From positions 1 to 8,818 of the forward strand of contig VAYE01000091.1 of assembly GCA_005883235.1 (NCBI GenBank): a stretch of DNA of 8,818 bases. The letters are read 5' to 3'. This document shows, one piece after another, positions 6,262-8,818 of the stretch. The stretch is from Actinomycetota bacterium. GTDB taxonomy: Bacteria; Actinomycetota; Thermoleophilia; Gaiellales; Gaiellaceae. Numbering within the stretch: the stretch's first letter is position 1; each line of letters begins with the position of its first letter. Made by a program: the position numbers and the translations under genes. The notes under the pieces were generated by a model. That model searched no databases. It worked only from the letters and a program-made list of their open reading frames with translations, and had not been told where the DNA came from.

Positions 6262-6274
6262 GGGGTCTGACCCC
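6262..6274. repeat. GGGGTC-T-GACCCC palindrome
   Basis: An exact 6-base inverted repeat around a central T, in the 88-base spacer after ridA and next to the other palindrome at 6242-6258. It might be half of a two-hairpin terminator, a REP-like dispersed element or a regulator site. It is present once in this window. Confidence 0.45.
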
Positions 6275-6322
6275 CAGCCATGACGCTTTCGGTCGGGTTC
6301 GTGAGGCTTCGGCGGCGTTTCG

Positions 6323-6712
6323 TTACAGGTGCGCGACGGCCTCGATCTCGACCAGCGCGCCCGACGGGAGCCGCGCCACCTCGACCGTGGCGCGCGCCGG
6401 AGGCCGGTCTCCGACGTGCCGCGCGTAGACCTCGTTCATCCCGGCGAAGTCGTCGAGGTTCGCGAGGTAGACGGTCGTCTTCACGAGCCGGTCGAGGCCG
6501 CTGCCCGCCGCCTCGAGGATCGCGCGCAGGTTCGCGAGCACCTGCTCGGTCTGCGGGCCGATCCCTCCGCCCATGAGCTCCGTCTCCCCGGGCCGCAGGG
6601 CGAGCTGGCCCGAGACGAAGACGAGGTCGCCCACCCGGATCGCCTGCGAGTACGGCGCGCCCTGGAACGGCGCCGGCGCGGCCTCCGTGCGGACGACCTC
6701 CTTCTCAGCCAC
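6323..6712 (-). CDS. ridA: RidA/YjgF-family imine deaminase
   Basis: A 129-residue protein covering the whole RidA fold. Diagnostic segments are [22 protein letters not shown] (15-36), the central [30 protein letters not shown] helix-strand, and the C-terminal [23 protein letters not shown]. The last contains the substrate carboxylate-binding Arg (R107) and the conserved glutamates E122 and E124. RidA enzymes form trimers and hydrolyse reactive enamine/imine products of PLP enzymes such as threonine dehydratase, protecting PLP-dependent proteins. All residues needed for the archetypal subgroup appear present. It starts at GTG 6712, overlapping the stop of the HisB-like frame by 8 bases, with a GGGG-containing ribosome site inside that frame. 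It is therefore likely co-translated with the murA/HisB-like transcript. Confidence 0.92.
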   Translation of the reverse strand: MAEKEVVRTEAAPAPFQGAPYSQAIRVGDLVFVSGQLALRPGETELMGGGIGPQTEQVLANLRAILEAAGSGLDRLVKTTVYLANLDDFAGMNEVYARHVGDRPPARATVEVARLPSGALVEIEAVAHL

Positions 6713-7097
6713 GCTGGCGCCCCGCCTGCGCCAGGGCCACTCCGAGCGACTTGAAGATCGTCTCCAGCACGTGCTCGGTGTCCTTGCCGTCGATGAGCCG
6801 CACGTGCACCGTCAGGCCCGCTCCCTCGGCCAGCTCCTGGAGGAAGCGCGCGACGACGTCGCCCTGGAGGCCGGCCACGTGGGACGCCGAGAGGTCGACG
6901 TTCGAGACGACGAGCGGCCGCCCCGACACCTCGAGCGAGACGTGTGCGAGCGCCTCGTCGGCCGGCACGACGGCGGAGCCGTGCCGCCGCGAGCCCTCCG
7001 GCAGCGCCTCCGCCACCGCCTGGCCGAGCGCGCGGCCGGCGGCGGCGACCTCCTCGTCCGGGTCGCCCGGAGCGACCTCGAGCGTGAGGTCGAAGCC
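6705..7097 (-). CDS. Degenerate HisB-like (imidazoleglycerol-phosphate dehydratase) half-domain, frame-shifted 3' part of murA
   Basis: In the frame one base off from murA there are 130 codons of good HisB-like sequence, with no start codon at the domain's beginning. It opens [12 protein letters not shown], followed by EEV where HisB has its first HHxxED metal motif. Then come [30 protein letters not shown] (44-61 of the segment; HisB pattern VPMDEAL...DLSGRP), [15 protein letters not shown], and [19 protein letters not shown] (HisB second metal motif HHxxE...FK, with the first His replaced by Glu). About 60 N-terminal residues of HisB are absent and one metal motif is gone, so dehydratase activity is unlikely. 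The only in-frame start is GTG at 7016, which would drop the first 27 residues. The best reading is a C-terminal extension of MurA separated by a one-base indel; the frame ends at TGA 6707-6705 inside ridA. Confidence 0.7.
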   Translation of the reverse strand, partial: GFDLTLEVAPGDPDEEVAAAGRALGQAVAEALPEGSRRHGSAVVPADEALAHVSLEVSGRPLVVSNVDLSASHVAGLQGDVVARFLQELAEGAGLTVHVRLIDGKDTEHVLETIFKSLGVALAQAGRQRG

Positions 7098-7098
7098 C

Positions 7099-8394
7099 GC
7101 GTTCGATGTGGGCGCCGAGGCCGCGCAGGCGCTCGTCGATCCGCTCGTAGCCGCGGTCGATCTCGCCGATGTTCCCGATCGTGGACGAGCCCTCCGCGCA
7201 CAGGCTCGCGAGCAGCATGGCCATTCCCGCGCGGATGTCGGGGCTCGTCAGCCGCTCGCCGTAGAGCTTCGACGGGCCCGCGACGACGACCCGGTGCGGG
7301 TCGCAGACGATGATCCGCGCGCCCATGTTCACGAGCTTGTCGACGAAGAACAGCCGGCTCTCGAACATCTTCTCGAAGACGAGCACCGTCCCCCGCGCCT
7401 GCGTCGCGACCACGACCGCGATCGAGGTCAGGTCGGCGGGGAAGGCGGGCCAGGGCCCGTCGTCGATCTTCGGGACGTGGCCGCCGAGGTCGTCGCGGAT
7501 CTCCAGGTCCTGGCCGTCCGGGACGCGGATCGTGCGGCCGTCCGTCTCGATGCGGATCCCGAGGCGTTCGAAGGTCGGCGTGATCGCGACGAGGTCGCGC
7601 GCCTCGACCTCCTCGATCGCGATCTCGCCCGAGGTGATGGCGCCGAGGCCGATGAAGCTCGCGACCTCGATGTGGTCGCAGCCGATCCGGTACTCGCCGC
7701 CCCCGAGCTCGGTGCGACCTTCGATGCGGAGGACGTTCGAGGCGATCCCGTCGACGTGCGCGCCGAGCGCGACGAGGAAGCGGCACAGGTCCTGGACGTG
7801 CGGCTCGCAGGCGGCGTTCCCGATCACCGTCTCGCCGCGCGCGAGGACGGCGGCCATGATCGCGTTCTCCGTGCCGGTCACGCTCGCCTCGTCGAGGAAG
7901 ACGTGCGCGCCGCGCAGGCCGTCCGTCCGCATCTTGTAGCGGCGGTTCGCCTCGATCTCGGCGCCGAGCTGCGAGAGGGCATGGATGTGGGTGTCGAGAC
8001 GCCGGCGGCCGATCACGTCGCCGCCCGGCGGCGGGACGATCGCCCGGCCGTACCGGGCGAGCAGCGGCCCGGCGAGCAGCACCGAGGCGCGGATCCGCGC
8101 GCAGAGCTCCTCGTCGAGCTCCGTCTTCGTCAGCTCGGCGGCGTGGATGCGGACGTCGTTCGGGCCGATCCAGTCCGCGTCCGCCCCGAGGTCGGCGATG
8201 AGCTCGACCATCGTCTCCACGTCGCGGATGCGCGGCACGTTCCGGAGCACGATCGGCTCCGCGCTGAGCAGGCAGCCGGCGAGGATCGGCAGCGCGCCGT
8301 TCTTGTTCCCGGAGGCCCGGATGGAGCCGTTCAGCGACCGGGCGCCCTCGATGACGAACGACTCGGCCACGGCGTCGGTGACGGTGGTCGACAT
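7099..8394 (-). CDS. murA: MurA, UDP-N-acetylglucosamine 1-carboxyvinyltransferase (Asp-type), frame breaks at 3' end
   Basis: Catalyses enolpyruvyl transfer from PEP to UDP-GlcNAc, the first committed cytoplasmic step of peptidoglycan synthesis. From the ATG at 8394, 432 residues match MurA end to end: [16 protein letters not shown] with K31 (E. coli K22), [17 protein letters not shown] with R131 (E. coli R120), [23 protein letters not shown] with D321, [10 protein letters not shown] with R388, and the C-terminal [18 protein letters not shown]. The catalytic Cys115 position is Asp126 (GGDVIG), the change that makes mycobacterial MurA insensitive to fosfomycin. Normal MurA ends close to here, but no stop follows. 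The same frame runs on to 6481 as Arg/Ala/Gly-rich nonsense, while the real coding signal jumps one base to the HisB-like frame at GGG 7098-7096. The open frame extends to 8460, but the MurA-like part begins near the ATG. Confidence 0.92.
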
Positions 8395-8818
8395 GGCGGC
8401 GCAGGCTATCGTAGTCGCCGCCTTGGAACCGACCCGCGAACAGGCGTGGGAGACCCTCACGCGCTACACGCAGAGCGAGGCGCTGCGCCGCCACGCGCTC
8501 GCCGTCGAGGCCTCGGTGCGGGCGTACGCGCGCCGATTCGGCGAGGACGAGGAGCGCTGGGCGGTCGTCGCCCTCCTGCACGACTTCGACTACGAGATCC
8601 ACCCAACCCTCGACGAGCATCCGCAGGACGGTGCGCCGATCCTCCGCGAGGAGGGCTGGCCCGAGGACGTCGTCGAGGCCGTGCTCTCGCATGCCGAGCA
8701 CCTCGCCATGCCGCGCGACACGCCGCTCAAGAAGACGCTCTTCGCCTGCGACGAGCTCTCCGGCTTCGTCCAGGCGTGCGCCCTCGTACGGCCGACCGGC
8801 CTCGAGGGCCTGGAGCCG
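8393..8818 (+). CDS. HD-domain phosphohydrolase, 3' end outside the window
   Basis: An open frame of 142 codons to the window edge. The HD-superfamily signature is complete: H34 (RRHALAVEA), H63-D64 ([12 protein letters not shown]) and D120 (ACDELSGF), with further histidines H76, H100 and H103 in EHPQDG and LSHAEH that could bind metal or substrate. This resembles small stand-alone HD hydrolases of about 180-190 residues; the substrate is unknown, and a nucleotide or phosphoester is only a guess. Two starts are possible. ATG at 8393 overlaps the murA ATG by two bases on the opposite strand; TTG at 8423 gives [12 protein letters not shown], which looks more like the usual beginning of these proteins. 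Neither has a clear Shine-Dalgarno. It is the only plus-strand gene here and is transcribed divergently from murA. Confidence 0.85.
   Translation, partial: MAAQAIVVAALEPTREQAWETLTRYTQSEALRRHALAVEASVRAYARRFGEDEERWAVVALLHDFDYEIHPTLDEHPQDGAPILREEGWPEDVVEAVLSHAEHLAMPRDTPLKKTLFACDELSGFVQACALVRPTGLEGLEP

Noticed and set aside
5386..6270. Long plus-strand open frame opposite the DHH part of the fusion
   Set aside because: Composition (Arg/Gly/Val/Glu-rich) is what the complement of a GC-rich gene gives; the minus strand has clear conserved domains over the same bases.
6481..7098. Uninterrupted continuation of the murA frame, which would give a 637-residue protein
   Set aside because: After the MurA C-terminus the sequence becomes Arg/Ala/Gly/Ser-rich without family resemblance, and it runs antiphase through the HisB-like and RidA coding sequences. 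It is an out-of-frame shadow exposed by the frame break.
7090..7110. Programmed +1 ribosomal frameshift at the murA/HisB-like junction as the leading explanation
   Set aside because: There is no slippery codon next to an in-frame stop as in prfB, no pausing element is evident, and the unshifted product would carry a 205-residue nonsense tail. A one-base indel is simpler; programmed shifting is kept only as an alternative.
6812..8701. 629-codon minus-strand open frame through murA and opposite the HD gene
   Set aside because: It is Arg/Pro/Asp-rich, out of phase with murA, with no family motifs.
1..8818. tRNA or rRNA genes, CRISPR arrays, insertion sequences, prophage genes
   Set aside because: No cloverleaf with a T-loop GTTCRA signature, no direct-repeat array, no transposase or integrase motif was found; genes fill nearly all of the window.

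Overview
The window is a gene-dense, strongly GC-rich bacterial chromosome segment with G or C at most third codon positions. Every gene is on the minus strand except a truncated one at the right edge. SepF, YggT and DivIVA together with PgeF and YggS form the cell-division block seen in Gram-positive bacteria. That block, the base composition, the frequent GTG starts, the long DHH-CBS-tRNA nucleotidyltransferase fusion and the Asp-type MurA fit a deep-branching actinobacterium, perhaps of the Thermoleophilia (Gaiellales/Solirubrobacterales). This placement is inference from gene content; no rRNA or other marker is present.

Reading along the minus strand from the right: murA (8394 to about 7099) makes the first committed peptidoglycan precursor. 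Its reading frame breaks by one base at its last codons and continues in another frame as a degenerate HisB-like (imidazoleglycerol-phosphate dehydratase) half-domain, about 7097 to 6705. A ridA-type gene follows (6712-6323), overlapping the HisB-like stop. An 88-base spacer holds two short palindromes. Next comes an 856-residue fusion of a DHH/DHHA1 phosphoesterase, two CBS domains and a tRNA nucleotidyltransferase (6234-3664). It overlaps pgeF (3667-2957), which overlaps yggS (2967-2377), so the three look like one operon ending in a hairpin at 2326-2350.

A second unit starts with a candidate near-leaderless promoter just upstream of sepF (2260-1721). It continues through a 100-base spacer with two hairpins to yggT (1620-1306) and divIVA (1289-822). 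A 39-base gap with a possible -10 element leads to a DUF167/YggU gene (782-501), a DksA/TraR-type zinc-finger gene (504-133) and the first 45 codons of a likely membrane protein, possibly LspA (136-1). The last three overlap by 4 bases each.

On the plus strand, an HD-domain gene starts back to back with murA at about 8393 or 8423 and runs off the window.

As a group the genes concern envelope growth and septation (MurA, PgeF, SepF, YggT, DivIVA), tRNA 3'-end maturation, PLP/imine metabolite housekeeping (YggS, RidA) and transcription control (DksA/TraR family). No tRNA, rRNA, CRISPR array, insertion sequence or phage gene is visible. No gap between genes exceeds about 120 bases.
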